A DNA stretch of 64,000 nucleotides from Enterococcus hirae ATCC 9790 (GCF_000271405.2 NC_018081.1:2097733-2161732), one strand, 5' to 3'. Shown: positions 11,315 to 21,008, counted from the stretch's first letter. The notes: generated from the sequence alone by a model not told the origin. Made by a program: numbers and translations.

Positions 11315-12784
11315 TCAATCATTGATTGGATAAGCTAATTTAAAAATGTATTGTTGTAGATCGAGCCATTCCTTTTTTGTAGGAAAATAAGAAAGTAAGA
11401 GTACTGGGCAAGGGCAGGTTGTATCTAGAAAATCATAATTGCAAACAACCAATGCAACCTCAGTTTCTAAAACCATCTTATGTGAAATAAATTTATTAGA
11501 GACAAAAAGAGGAACCACATTTTGTGGAAGCAATTGGCATACGAATCGAGTCAAATAGTCTTCTAATCCGGGTTCTCCTTGGAATGAAAATAAAATCGTC
11601 TGTTTTTTTTGGGTAGAGGAAGAGGTTAAATTGGCATAATGAATAATACTTAACGTTAAGGCGATATCTTGATAGTGGGTAACAGAAAAAGGTAATACAT
11701 GTGTATACTTTTTTAAATAGTTCTGCCATTCTTTAAAAAGTTTTTTGACTTTCATAGGTACGCTGGTATGAAGTTCTAAAGTGATTCGCTCAAAATGAGA
11801 AGAGATTTTTGTCAGCAGACGCAGGTTGCTGAGATATCCTTTTAACTTTAGCAGGTCGACATTTGTGATAGTTGTAGAATTCTGTAATGGTCGTAAAAAT
11901 GGTTCATACTGTTCTAAGGTTGGAATATCTTCTGGATAGCACAGATTCAAAGTTTTGTTAGCTGGGTAGTAAGAAACACAATGTAAGCGTATGAGGTAAG
12001 ACCAAACAATTTCCTCCTCGGCTACTTGGGTAATACCAAATCTACTTTTAAAATACTTTTTAAAAACCGATTTAAACTGAATGAAACTTGTTCTTGCCTT
12101 AATTTCTTTACATAAGGGCGGTTCGAGATGAATCATTTGTTTATTTAATAAGCGCTGTTTTAAAATATTCATCCATAAGTTGATGCGAAAATAATTTGTT
12201 GCGATTTGCGTTGTCGCTTCTTGGAGTTCTTCGTATGTATTGTTGATTGTTTGATAAGAATGATTGGTCGTAAATGTTTGTCTAAAACCATGGTAAAACT
12301 CAAATAAAAAGTAACGGATATCTGCTTCATTTCCTAATAAATCTAATTGTTTAGTCGATAAAGTAAGGCGATAAAATTTTAATTCTTTGTTAATATGGCG
12401 AATGGTCTTTCTCAAAACTGAATGCGAGAGATGAAACTGTTCGGTGGCAGTTTGGAATGAATGAATACGACCTCGGTAGATTTCGTCAATCAATTTATAA
12501 ACAATTGTATCTTTAGCAATCTCCATGACAATGGAATCAATCGTTTTGAATGTAGACACCATCAATCGGTAACCGATCTTTTTATAATATTTGATGGTCA
12601 TTCCCTTGGGAAGTAATTGTTGTAAAGAATCAATATCCGCGCGAAGTGTCGGTGCTGTTGTTTCAAGTTCTTTCACTAGTTTTTCAGTTGAAGAAATCGA
12701 ATCACATTTATGTAAATAGTAAAGAATTCTTATCTGCCGCTGTAATTGCTTGTTATTTAATAATCTGAAAAATAGGTTATTCAT
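11315..12784 (-). CDS. Mga/AtxA-type transcriptional regulator
   Basis: A 489-residue protein with the layout of the Mga family. An N-terminal helix-turn-helix (about 10-60, QIRILYYLHKCDSISSTEKL then TLRADIDSLQQLL) is followed by a second winged helix (about 95-145, FHLSHSVLRKTIRHINKELK) and a long C-terminal part that resembles PTS regulatory and EIIB-like domains. Such regulators control surface virulence genes in streptococci, enterococci and Bacillus and can be tuned by PTS phosphorylation. It is divergent from the BspA-like surface protein gene across 204 bp, which makes that gene its likely target. The frame is complete. Confidence 0.82.
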   Translation of the reverse strand: MNNLFFRLLNNKQLQRQIRILYYLHKCDSISSTEKLVKELETTAPTLRADIDSLQQLLPKGMTIKYYKKIGYRLMVSTFKTIDSIVMEIAKDTIVYKLIDEIYRGRIHSFQTATEQFHLSHSVLRKTIRHINKELKFYRLTLSTKQLDLLGNEADIRYFLFEFYHGFRQTFTTNHSYQTINNTYEELQEATTQIATNYFRINLWMNILKQRLLNKQMIHLEPPLCKEIKARTSFIQFKSVFKKYFKSRFGITQVAEEEIVWSYLIRLHCVSYYPANKTLNLCYPEDIPTLEQYEPFLRPLQNSTTITNVDLLKLKGYLSNLRLLTKISSHFERITLELHTSVPMKVKKLFKEWQNYLKKYTHVLPFSVTHYQDIALTLSIIHYANLTSSSTQKKQTILFSFQGEPGLEDYLTRFVCQLLPQNVVPLFVSNKFISHKMVLETEVALVVCNYDFLDTTCPCPVLLLSYFPTKKEWLDLQQYIFKLAYPIND

Positions 12785-12988
12785 TCTTATTCCTTCCCGA
12801 CTTTAATTAAAAGCCGCGTAATTTATTTAGTGAAATCTTTTTTATTTTAACTTGAATAAACGATGAGCTCAATTTTTTTACTAATATTTTTTTTGAAAGA
12901 AAAAAATAGAAAACTTTTCCTTCAAGTAATCGTTGATTATATAAATAGCTTTTATTTTAAAAACATGGTGAATTTAGGGGGAAAATCA

Positions 12989-15455
12989 ATGAACAAGAAA
13001 AAGTTAGTCAAATGTTCGTTAGCGATTTGGTTGGCGACACAATCTCTGCTTCATCCGTTTTCTTATTCTTATGCCGAAGAATGGAGTAAACCAGACGAAG
13101 AGCAAGTACAAACAGCAACTAGTTTAAACGAACCAGGAGGTAAAAACGATCTGGTCGAAAATCCATTAGAAACAATGATCCAGGAACCTGATGAAAATCA
13201 GCCAGAGTTAGAAGAGTCAATGACAGAAGTTCCGCAAGAAGAACTGGTAGAGGAATCAGAGAGCCTTGATCAACCAACTGAAAGTCAATCAGCTGTTGAC
13301 TTAGATCAGGATCAATTGACGGAAAACACAGAACAAGAGGAGACGCTTCTCAACACTGCCACACCTACAGAAGAATCCACCGATATTGCCAGTGGTGTTT
13401 TCGGAACTTGTTCTTGGCGAATCGATGCAGAAGGTACATTATATATTGGAGGAGGCACATTGGGAGAAACACCGGTTACGTTTTTTCCTCCTTGGTTCAA
13501 CAGCTATCGATTTAAAATAAAAAAATGGTATTCACTGGACCAACGATTGCTCCTAAAGAAACTCATCGCTTATTTTATGGATATAGTAATCTTTTGTCCA
13601 TTGAGAATTTAGCTTATTTAGACGTAAGTCAAGTAACGGATATGACTTCCTTTTTTTCTGACTGTCGTGTACTAAATGGCGTTGATTTGTCAGGATGGGA
13701 TACGTCAAATGTCACGAATATGTCTAATATGTTTTTTGAAGCATTTGACCAAACAGAGAATCTCATTCATCTTGATCTTTCAAGTTTCGATACAAGTAAT
13801 GTAGTTGATATGAGTGGCATGTTCAGTCGATGTACCAAAGTACAATCAATCGATCTTTCTAGTTTTGATACGAGTAATGTTGTCAACATGAACAGAATGT
13901 TTTTTGCTTGTAATGAATTAATTACCTTAGATATCGCTCACTTTGATACATCAAATGTGGTTTATATGTCACGTTTATTCGCTGAATGTAAGAAGTTGCG
14001 CTATGTGGATGTCTCAAATTTCGATACATCAAGTGCGATTGATCTTTCAGTGATGTTTCGTTTGAATTATGAATTAGAGAGTGTGGACGTTTCTAATTTT
14101 GACACCAGTCTAGTCCAAGCAATGAGATACATGTTTGCTAATTGTGAGTTACTAGAGACGATCGATGTGTCTAATTTCAATACAGAGTCTGTGAATTATC
14201 TGACATATATGTTCTTAAATTGTTCGAAAGTAAAAAAATTAGATCTTTCTTATTTTCAGTTTGAGGATCCCGTAGAAATGGCAGAAATGCTGGCTGGAAC
14301 AACGAGCCTCAATGAATTGACTCTTGGTAAAGGCTATCGTTTTGTAGATTCAGCCAATCTTCCTGCTATTCCAGTAGAAGATGGAAACACTGGTTATTGG
14401 CAAAACGTTGGTTCTGGAACGGTTACGAACCCTGCTGGGGAATACGTGCTAACTTCAGAAGAATTGATGACGAACTATACAGGAGCGATGGCAGATACGT
14501 ATGTTTGGCAGAAAGAGCCAAACTATGAATCAATTTTAGCCAAAGATTCGACGCTTTACCTTGGTGAAACCTGGGATCCACAGGATAATTTTATTTCAGC
14601 AACAGATAAGGAAGGAAATCCCATTCCATTTGATATGAGTATGGTCAGTGGAACAGTGGATACCTCAGTAGTAGGAGTGACACCGATTACTTATACTAAT
14701 GGTAGCGCTGCTCAAGTCATTCATGTAACAGTAAAAGAAAACCAGGAGAGCATTCAGGCCAAAGACTCAGTTATTTATGTGGGTGATCAATGGGATCCAC
14801 AAGCTAATTTTGTTTCAGCTACTGATGAAGATGGGATGCCTCTAGCGTTCACTCCAAAAAAGGTGGAAGGTTCGGTGGATAGCCAAAAAACGGGCGATTA
14901 TTTTGTGACGTATACCAACGGAATAGCAAGTAAGACGATCAAAGTAACGGTCAAAGAGAACAAAGAAACACTCGTAGTTAAAGGTTCCACACTCTATGTA
15001 GGAGACAATTGGAATCCACAAGACAATTTTATTTCAGCCAATGATAAAGAAGGAAATCCCCTAACATTTGACCAGAAAATGGTTTCTGGTAAGGTGGATA
15101 CGACAAAAGTTGGCGTTTATCCAGTGACCTATCAAAACGGTCATCAAAAGAAAACTGTTGAAATCCATGTGCTAGCTGAACCAACTAAAGAAAAACCAGA
15201 TGCGGATACGAACCAATCGGGGGATAAAAAGCCAGTACCAGCAACGCCAAATGAGACAACGAATAACAACGATCAGAGAGATAAAAAAGACGAAAAAAAT
15301 GAAAAAAATGAAAAAAATAAAAAGATGAAAAAGACGAACAAGAAGAACAAGAAGACAAAAAACTACCTACTACAGGTTATCAAAAATCAAGTCTTTCTAT
15401 GATTGGCATGGCTTGCTTCTTACTTGGATTATACTTTGTTTACAAAAAAAGATAA
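12989..15455 (+). pseudogene. BspA-like leucine-rich-repeat LPXTG surface protein, broken by two single-base frameshifts
   Basis: The true start is the ATG at 12989 behind AGGGGG. The first frame encodes a signal peptide (ending SYSYA before EEW), an acidic linker and the beginning of the BspA domain, then runs off at a run of seven A (13519-13525) and stops at 13612. The -1 frame continues with seven or more DUF285/BspA repeats (pattern LDLSSFDTSNVVDMSGMF), three bacterial Ig-like repeats of about 77 residues (each with LYVGDNWNPQDNFISA-like text) and a Lys/Asp/Glu/Asn-rich wall spanner. A second single-A deficit at 15319-15323 hides the end; with one more A the frame reads KKLPTTGYQK, a hydrophobic helix and YKKR with stop at 15453-15455, a complete sortase signal. 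If intact, it is a wall-anchored adhesin-like protein. The lesions may be real, sequencing errors, or recoding. Confidence 0.85.
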
Positions 15456-15483
15456 ACGTTAAATAAAGCGTAAATCAACTAGT

Positions 15484-15525
15484 CAATCTCCTCGTTTTAC
15501 GTCATAATGTAAAAAAAGGAGATTG
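15484..15525 (+). promoter_or_regulatory. Hairpin that buries the ribosome site of the next gene
   Basis: CAATCTCC (15484-15491) pairs with GGAGATTG (15518-15525) and TTTTAC (15495-15500) with GTAAAA (15509-15514), around an 8-base loop. The right arm contains the GGAG ribosome site of the gene starting at 15531. It may be a translational switch, or the end of the surface protein transcript. Confidence 0.6.
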
Positions 15526-15530
15526 GCAAG

Positions 15531-16091
15531 ATGGATAAAGAATTATTGATTATTGAATTGATGTCAGCAAAAGCAAAGATGTTGTCTATCATCAATCAAC
15601 GAACGAAAAAAATGACATGGAAAATTGGGATGTATTTAATCGCTAACCTGTTGTTCTTTGGCGGATGGGGAAACATCTACCATCATTTAAAGCAGAATCA
15701 TCCACATTCATTTAAAATGGAGCGAATCACTAGTTTGTACCATTTTTCAAGTTATGTTGACCTTGCGATAGGACTATTCTTGTTTTTACTCGTTGCTGTG
15801 CTATGGTTCAAAAAGAGGAACATCTCTCGGCATTATGATCAATGGCTGGAAAAACAAGTGGCGAATATGTTACATATTTCAGTTGGCTCTCAGGACGAAA
15901 ATTATCTCTACTTGAGTGATCATAACAAAAAGGAGTTTACACTTGCGAAAAAGAGGCGTTATTTTCTGCTGCAAACGATGGAGGGTGTCTCACTTTTTCT
16001 AGGAGAACAACTTACTTGGTATGGCAGTAATCGATACTATGTTTTTATGCAAGTAAATGAACCGATAGACCGAAAAACAAAAAAGAATTGA
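15531..16091 (+). CDS. Membrane protein of unknown function; probable N-terminal part of the following Asp-box protein
   Basis: 186 residues with two membrane segments (about 30-48, KIGMYLIANLLFFGGWG; about 75-95, AIGLFLFLLVAVLWF) separated by a short loop, then a basic cytoplasmic stretch (KKRNISRHYDQWLEKQV) and a compact beta-rich domain. I do not recognise the family. The frame ends abruptly in DRKTKKN at a run of six A (16079-16084). One A fewer (or two more) would join it to the next frame and create a third membrane helix, AIGVGTLLLIGGGVYQF, ahead of the extracellular repeats. The ATG follows GGAG, which lies in a hairpin. It sits 75 bp after the surface protein gene and may be expressed with it. 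Confidence 0.6.
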   Translation: MDKELLIIELMSAKAKMLSIINQRTKKMTWKIGMYLIANLLFFGGWGNIYHHLKQNHPHSFKMERITSLYHFSSYVDLAIGLFLFLLVAVLWFKKRNISRHYDQWLEKQVANMLHISVGSQDENYLYLSDHNKKEFTLAKKRRYFLLQTMEGVSLFLGEQLTWYGSNRYYVFMQVNEPIDRKTKKN

Positions 16092-16131
16092 GCCTTTTTA
16101 CTCTCATTTAGCAATTGGAGTTGGAACACTC

Positions 16132-17064
16132 TTGTTGATTGGCGGGGGTGTTTATCAATTCATTAATGCAGGACCAGTAGCAACGAATGTACACTCTATG
16201 ATGCAAAGCGAAGAAAAAGTAAGAAAAATGCCAACTTCGACTAATCAGGACGGTTTATTGAAACCTGTTCAAACATCCGTCAATTTGACCACTGAGCAAA
16301 CGAATGACGTAAAAATAGACCCAGAAACACAAGCCTTGTATTTGACGACGAATCAAGGAAAAGACTGGCATTTCGTTCCAATTGCTGTGGACTGGTTGCG
16401 TTTTGGTGACTATACTTTGACTTCGGGTATTGTTGCAAAAGGGGAATGGATGGACAAAACATTTGATGTTTCTCCTACTTTTTCTTGGTTTATCTATTCA
16501 CCTGATCAAAAAAACGTTTACCTATTATCATCAGCTGATAATGGGAAGACGTGGCAAAAAAGTCAGATTACAGATCAAGGCGGACAGGTTCGTTATCGTA
16601 AAGCAAACTTTTTCACAAACGATCAAGGCGTCATGGTATTTTCATCCTCTACAGGAATGTCTGCGGAAAGTCTAAAAATTTATACGACCAACGATAAAGG
16701 GCAAAGCTGGCAAAAAAGCGGCAGTACCATCGTAAATCAACCGATTCAAAATGTTAGTTTTGTGACGAAGACATTGGGTTTCCTTTCTACAAGAGAAAAC
16801 ATCTATTATACGAATGATGGGGGACTAACATTCAAAGAATCCTTGGTAGCTATCCCGGGTGAGTATCAATTGGGAGGGATCGATTTGTTCCAGTCACCAA
16901 ATGAAGTGGTACAAGTAAGTGCCAATAAATTGGAAACCAAGTTTTACCTCCTAAAAAATGGATCGATCGATGCAGGGAAAATGTTTGCTTGTCTTTTTTA
17001 TTCGACTGATGGTGGAGAAACATGGCAATTCGAACAACAATTATCGCAAGTAGAGAATCGCTAA
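16132..17064 (+). CDS. Extracellular Asp-box (BNR) repeat protein, probably fused to the upstream membrane part
   Basis: From the first possible start (TTG 16132) this frame gives 310 residues with a short hydrophobic start and an outside domain carrying at least four Asp-box motifs: SADNGKTW, TNDKGQSW, TNDGGLTF and STDGGETW. Asp boxes mark beta-propellers such as sialidases and YCF48-like assembly factors. No catalytic sialidase residues (RIP motif, arginine triad) are evident, so an enzymatic role is not claimed. The open frame extends upstream to a stop at 16066 without ATG or GTG, and that extension (FYSHLAIGVGTLLLI) completes a membrane helix. A continuous reading with the upstream frame is therefore more natural than a separate gene. 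The real start is unsettled. Confidence 0.6.
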   Translation: MLIGGGVYQFINAGPVATNVHSMMQSEEKVRKMPTSTNQDGLLKPVQTSVNLTTEQTNDVKIDPETQALYLTTNQGKDWHFVPIAVDWLRFGDYTLTSGIVAKGEWMDKTFDVSPTFSWFIYSPDQKNVYLLSSADNGKTWQKSQITDQGGQVRYRKANFFTNDQGVMVFSSSTGMSAESLKIYTTNDKGQSWQKSGSTIVNQPIQNVSFVTKTLGFLSTRENIYYTNDGGLTFKESLVAIPGEYQLGGIDLFQSPNEVVQVSANKLETKFYLLKNGSIDAGKMFACLFYSTDGGETWQFEQQLSQVENR

Positions 17065-17189
17065 AAAAGTTTAGATGAATTTCAACACCAAAAAGAAAAT
17101 GGCGTAAGGAGAGACATTGACAATTTATGTAAGTGAAAGTTCTCTATGTAACGATTGAATTTGTGAATAAGAGAGATTGAAAGAATAGA

Positions 17190-17237
17190 CCCATAAAAAA
17201 GAGCCTTGGAAAAAAGTCCAGGCTCTTTTTTATGGGG
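17190..17237. terminator. Strong intrinsic terminator
   Basis: CCCATAAAAAAGAGCC pairs with GGCTCTTTTTTATGGG, with A and T runs on both sides, so it works in both directions. It closes the Asp-box transcript. Confidence 0.85.
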
Positions 17238-17264
17238 TTTAAAATAGGTAAAAAGTGTTCAAAA

Positions 17265-17299
17265 TTACTTAGGTCAAAGCGTACTTTTCACAACCTCTT
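17265..17299. repeat. 35-bp direct repeat, copy 1
   Basis: Begins TTACTTAGGTCAAAGCG and ends TTTTCACAACCTCTT. It matches copy 2 (17388-17422) at 32 of 35 positions, 123 bp away. Confidence 0.8.
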
Positions 17300-17317
17300 G
17301 ATATAAACGGTGTTCAA

Positions 17318-17405
17318 AGTGCTGACCCTCGGTAATAAGTCTAAAAATCTCAAAACATGAGGAGCTGTTTCGAGATTTTCTTCCTTATTACTCAGGTCAA
17401 GGCGC
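17318..17405. repeat. Imperfect inverted repeat of about 30-bp arms
   Basis: The left arm (from GTGCTGACCCTCGGTAATAA) is roughly complementary to the right arm (through TTATTACTCAGGTCAAG), with AAATCTC and GAGATTT inside, around a loop of about 20 bases. Together with the flanking direct repeats it looks like an intergenic dispersed element, not a simple terminator. The 17065-17422 gap holds no gene that I can see. Confidence 0.6.
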
Positions 17406-17422
17406 ACTTTTCACAACCTCTT
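17388..17422. repeat. 35-bp direct repeat, copy 2
   Basis: Begins TTACTCAGGTCAAGGCG and ends TTTTCACAACCTCTT. It abuts the stop codon of the ABC exporter gene on the minus strand. Confidence 0.8.
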
Positions 17423-19210
17423 TTATGTGATTTGAAATTGGCTATTATATAAACTAGCATAAAGTGTTGGTTTGCTTAATAGTGACTGATGAGTTCCTTG
17501 TTCAATAATATTTCCATTTTCCATCACTAAAATCAAGTCGGCATTTTCAATCGTAGATAACCGATGGGCGATAATAAAGCTGGTTCGGTTTTCTGTGACA
17601 GCATTCATTGCTTTTTGGATCATTGCTTCGGTGCGGGTATCCACGCTGGAGGTTGCTTCATCTAAAATAACTACGGAAGGATTCGCCAGCAATACCCGAG
17701 CAATGGTCAGTAGCTGTTGTTGTCCTTGTGACAACGAACCATTTTCACTTGAAATAATCGTATCATATCCTTCAGGTAACGTACGGATGAAATGATCACA
17801 TTGGGCAATTTTGGCAGCCGCAATGATTTCGTCTCTGGAAGCTTGCTGTTTCCCATAAGCAATATTATCTGCCACTGTGCCTTCAAAGAGCCACGTATTT
17901 TGCAAAACCATCCCAAAGTGTTTACGTAACTCACTACGAGAGAATTTCGTGATATCGATTCCGTCGAATTCGATTCTTCCATGGTTTAGCTCGTAAAATC
18001 GCATGAGTAAATTGACTAATGTCGTTTTTCCTGCCCCAGTTGGTCCCACGATTGCAATTGTTTGTTTTGGTTTAGCCGAAAAGTTGACATTTTCCATCAA
18101 GATCTTATCTGGACTATAACCAAATCGAACATCTTTGAACCTGATTGAACCAGCAGGCTGGTCAAGTGATGTTGTATTTTCGTGATCAGAACGCTCATTT
18201 TGTTCATCCATAATCTCAAAAATACGATCAATCGCCGCCATAGCAGATTGTAACGAATTGATGACATAAGAAGCGGTCGAGATCGGCTCAGAGATTTGAT
18301 TGATGTACTGCAGATAAGCTTGTAACAATCCTAGTGTGAGTCCACCAGATATTACTAAGATCCCACCTAAGACAGCACTTAAAATGAACGCTGATTGATT
18401 GATCAAGCGAATCGCTGGATAGATGGCAAAGTTCATGAATTGCGCTTTTTTAAATGCTTGGTACTGTGAATGATTTACTTGACGGATCGACTCGATCGCT
18501 TGATCTTGTTGATTGAATGTTTTGATGACCAAGTTACCTGCAAGATATTCTTCCACTTTATTATTTAATGAACCTAGTTCTGTTTGATTGTCATCAGAAA
18601 TCTTTTTGTTTTTATTCGCAAAGAGTTGAGTGACCCATGAACTACCAACGATCAATAAAAGAATCAGTAACGTCAATTTGCTGTCAATATAAAACAGCAT
18701 CAAAATTGAAAATAAAATCGTTACGATGGAAGTGAAAAATTGATTGATCCCTGTTAGCAAGACTTGTGCTAGTTGATTCAAACCAGTCGTTGTTCGGCTG
18801 ATGATATCTCCTACCTGATGCTGATCAAAGAAGGCCATTGGTAATGTTTTGAATTTCTTGGTCATTTCTTTTCTAACATTAAGTGTGATTTTTTCACTCA
18901 ATGAAGCCATTGCGTATTCTTGAATGAAAGAAGTAATACTACTTAAAAAAGAAAAAACGAGTAATAAAACAACAGGGAACAAAAGGGCATCCTTGACATC
19001 ATGAAATGTCATTTCAGCAATCCCGATCGTACGGATTCGACTTAAAAGCTGATCGATACCAACGCCCATGATCATCGGCATTGCAACGACCATCAGGTTA
19101 CCGATTAAACTACATAATAGTAAGCCATAAAATGTTTTGTGATCAGATTGGATCATTTTCCAAAAGCGGATCAAACTATGTTTATTCATTTTTACATCAG
19201 TTGTTTTCAT
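17423..19210 (-). CDS. ABC exporter half-transporter with consensus catalytic site (EfrEF/BmrCD-type, second gene)
   Basis: A 595-residue fusion of a six-helix membrane domain (about 1-330) and an ATPase domain. Walker A is GPTGAGKTT, Walker B ends ILDEATSSVD with the catalytic Glu, and the switch His is present (IIAHRLSTIE). The signature loop is the altered LSQGQ. With the partner gene this predicts a heterodimer having one normal and one degenerate ATP site. Such pairs expel drugs or lipids. It overlaps the upstream partner by four bases (ATGA). The arrangement with a divergent MerR gene matches, from memory, ChlR-EfrEF of E. faecalis, which is linked to chlorhexidine response. Substrate here is not proven. 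Confidence 0.92.
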   Translation of the reverse strand: MKTTDVKMNKHSLIRFWKMIQSDHKTFYGLLLCSLIGNLMVVAMPMIMGVGIDQLLSRIRTIGIAEMTFHDVKDALLFPVVLLLVFSFLSSITSFIQEYAMASLSEKITLNVRKEMTKKFKTLPMAFFDQHQVGDIISRTTTGLNQLAQVLLTGINQFFTSIVTILFSILMLFYIDSKLTLLILLLIVGSSWVTQLFANKNKKISDDNQTELGSLNNKVEEYLAGNLVIKTFNQQDQAIESIRQVNHSQYQAFKKAQFMNFAIYPAIRLINQSAFILSAVLGGILVISGGLTLGLLQAYLQYINQISEPISTASYVINSLQSAMAAIDRIFEIMDEQNERSDHENTTSLDQPAGSIRFKDVRFGYSPDKILMENVNFSAKPKQTIAIVGPTGAGKTTLVNLLMRFYELNHGRIEFDGIDITKFSRSELRKHFGMVLQNTWLFEGTVADNIAYGKQQASRDEIIAAAKIAQCDHFIRTLPEGYDTIISSENGSLSQGQQQLLTIARVLLANPSVVILDEATSSVDTRTEAMIQKAMNAVTENRTSFIIAHRLSTIENADLILVMENGNIIEQGTHQSLLSKPTLYASLYNSQFQIT

Positions 19211-20946
19211 ATATTCCCTTCTTTCAAAATCCCTTGTGATTTAGCAAATTCCTGATAAGAAAGACAAGTAGCAAGGAGTGTTTCGTGAGTTCCTTGTCCC
19301 ACGATTCGGCCATTGTCTAAAACGATGATGTGATCAGCGTTCATGATTGTACTCAATCTTTGAGCCACAATGATCAATGTCTTATCAGCCATTTCTTCAT
19401 GGAGGGCTGTTCTTAGTTTTGCATCCGTCTTGTAGTCCAAAGCAGAAAAGCTATCGTCGAAAACATAGATATCTGCTGGTTTGATGAGCGCTCGTGCAAT
19501 ACACATCCGTTGTTTTTGTCCGCCAGAATAATTATCTCCGCCTTGTGCAACAAAACTAGCTAATTTTTTGGGCAATTTATCCAAAACTTCCTCTAATTGT
19601 GAAATACGTATAGCTGAGGTCAATTCTTCTTCTGTTGCATGCTCATTACCCATTTGCAGGTTTGATAAAATTGTTCCACTAAACAGAAACGCTTTTTGCG
19701 GAACATAGCTGATTTTTGAGCGAATCATTTCTTGTGTTAATTGTTGAAGTGGTTTCCCCCCTAATGTAATCTGTCCACTGGTCACATCATTCAAACGAAG
19801 AAGCAATTTGGCAATTGTACTTTTACCAGAACCAGTTCCGCCAACGATGGCAGTTGTTTTGCCTTTAGGTACCTTAAAATGGATATCTTCCAATACAGGT
19901 TCCGAATCTTTGGTATAACTGAAAGAAACGTGTTCAAAAGATAACACATGCTCATCATCCATATTCAGCGAAGCTGTTGATGGATTTTCCGGATCAATGA
20001 TCTCAATAGGTTGATTCAACACTTCTTCGATCCGCCGAAGAGAGGACATCGATTTTGGAACGACGACTAACACCATAGCTGCAGTCATTAGATAAGCCAA
20101 CGTGAGCATCGAATATTCGACGATGGCAGTAACAGTCCCGATCTGTAGTGTACCTTCACTGACCAACGAACCACCAAACCAAAGAATGGCGCTGTATACG
20201 ATCCCCATTAATAAAAATGCAATCGGAGTGACCCAAGCAAATACGCGATTGACTCGGATCATCTGTGTGGCATACTTCTCAAATGTTTGATTGGTGCGCT
20301 TCTCCTCATAGTCTTGATTGTTGAAGGCTCGAATCATATTCACACCTGTAAAAAATTCCCTTAAAGTCACTGTGATACGATCCATTTTTGGTTGAATACT
20401 GAGAGATAGAGGGGTTCCTTTTTTCATTAAAATGTAAATAACGACAGCATAAATAAACACAGAAATCAATGTAATCAACGTCAATGTCATGGAATATTGA
20501 AGCATCATGACAATTGTAAACACCGCAATGATTGGTGCAGGTAAGATCATTTGACAAAAGAGTACAATCATTTGTTGGATATTATCTACATCATTAGTCA
20601 TTCGAGTCAGGAGTGAGGCACTTCCAAATTCATCTGCATCTTTCATCGATAATTGTTGGAACTTATCAAAATAGGTTTCCCTTGTTTGGTAGCCAAATTT
20701 TGCAGACACTAGTGCAGAAAAATAGCTAGAAGCAATCGCTGAAAAAGTACCTAGCAAGGCTACGAATACCATTTGTAGACCAATGGTATAAATTTTACTG
20801 TTTTGACCAGTAACTATCCCTTCATCAATTAATGTTGCCACTAATTTAGGGACACCAAGTGTACCCATGATTTGTAAACAGACGAATAAAAAAGTCATGC
20901 CTACGATTTTTTTATTCTTCCATAGGAATTGTTTAAGTAATGTCAT
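19207..20946 (-). CDS. ABC exporter half-transporter with degenerate catalytic site (EfrEF/BmrCD-type, first gene)
   Basis: A 579-residue half-transporter: membrane domain (about 1-310), then ATPase with Walker A GGTGSGKST and a normal signature YSGGQKQR. The catalytic Glu after Walker B is replaced by Asp (VFDDSFSALD) and the switch His by Gln (IVAQRLSTIM). These are the hallmarks of the degenerate half of a heterodimeric exporter. Its intact signature completes the good site formed with the partner's Walker motifs, while the partner's LSQGQ completes the poor one. GGAGG precedes the ATG. It is first in a two-gene operon driven by a MerR-type promoter. Confidence 0.92.
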   Translation of the reverse strand: MTLLKQFLWKNKKIVGMTFLFVCLQIMGTLGVPKLVATLIDEGIVTGQNSKIYTIGLQMVFVALLGTFSAIASSYFSALVSAKFGYQTRETYFDKFQQLSMKDADEFGSASLLTRMTNDVDNIQQMIVLFCQMILPAPIIAVFTIVMMLQYSMTLTLITLISVFIYAVVIYILMKKGTPLSLSIQPKMDRITVTLREFFTGVNMIRAFNNQDYEEKRTNQTFEKYATQMIRVNRVFAWVTPIAFLLMGIVYSAILWFGGSLVSEGTLQIGTVTAIVEYSMLTLAYLMTAAMVLVVVPKSMSSLRRIEEVLNQPIEIIDPENPSTASLNMDDEHVLSFEHVSFSYTKDSEPVLEDIHFKVPKGKTTAIVGGTGSGKSTIAKLLLRLNDVTSGQITLGGKPLQQLTQEMIRSKISYVPQKAFLFSGTILSNLQMGNEHATEEELTSAIRISQLEEVLDKLPKKLASFVAQGGDNYSGGQKQRMCIARALIKPADIYVFDDSFSALDYKTDAKLRTALHEEMADKTLIIVAQRLSTIMNADHIIVLDNGRIVGQGTHETLLATCLSYQEFAKSQGILKEGNI

Positions 20947-20977
20947 TTTGTTTCCTCCTTTTACTAGACAATAATGA

Positions 20978-21008
20978 ATTTTACACCTTAAAGTTACTTG
21001 AAGGTCAA
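20978..21008 (-). promoter_or_regulatory. MerR-type promoter and operator of the ABC exporter operon
   Basis: On the minus strand TTGACC (plus 21003-21008) and TAAAAT (plus 20978-20983) are separated by exactly 19 bp, the overlong spacer typical of MerR-activated promoters. The spacer is filled by a 21-bp dyad at 20985-21005 (ACCTT-AAGT-T-ACTT-AAGGT with one odd pair). The regulator gene is next door and divergent. Confidence 0.9.

Noticed and set aside
15304..15318. A7 runs in the Lys/Asn-rich tail of the surface protein as the frameshift point
   Set aside because: Slipping at these runs gives an immediate TGA or TAA; only the next run (15319-15323) restores the LPXTG end.
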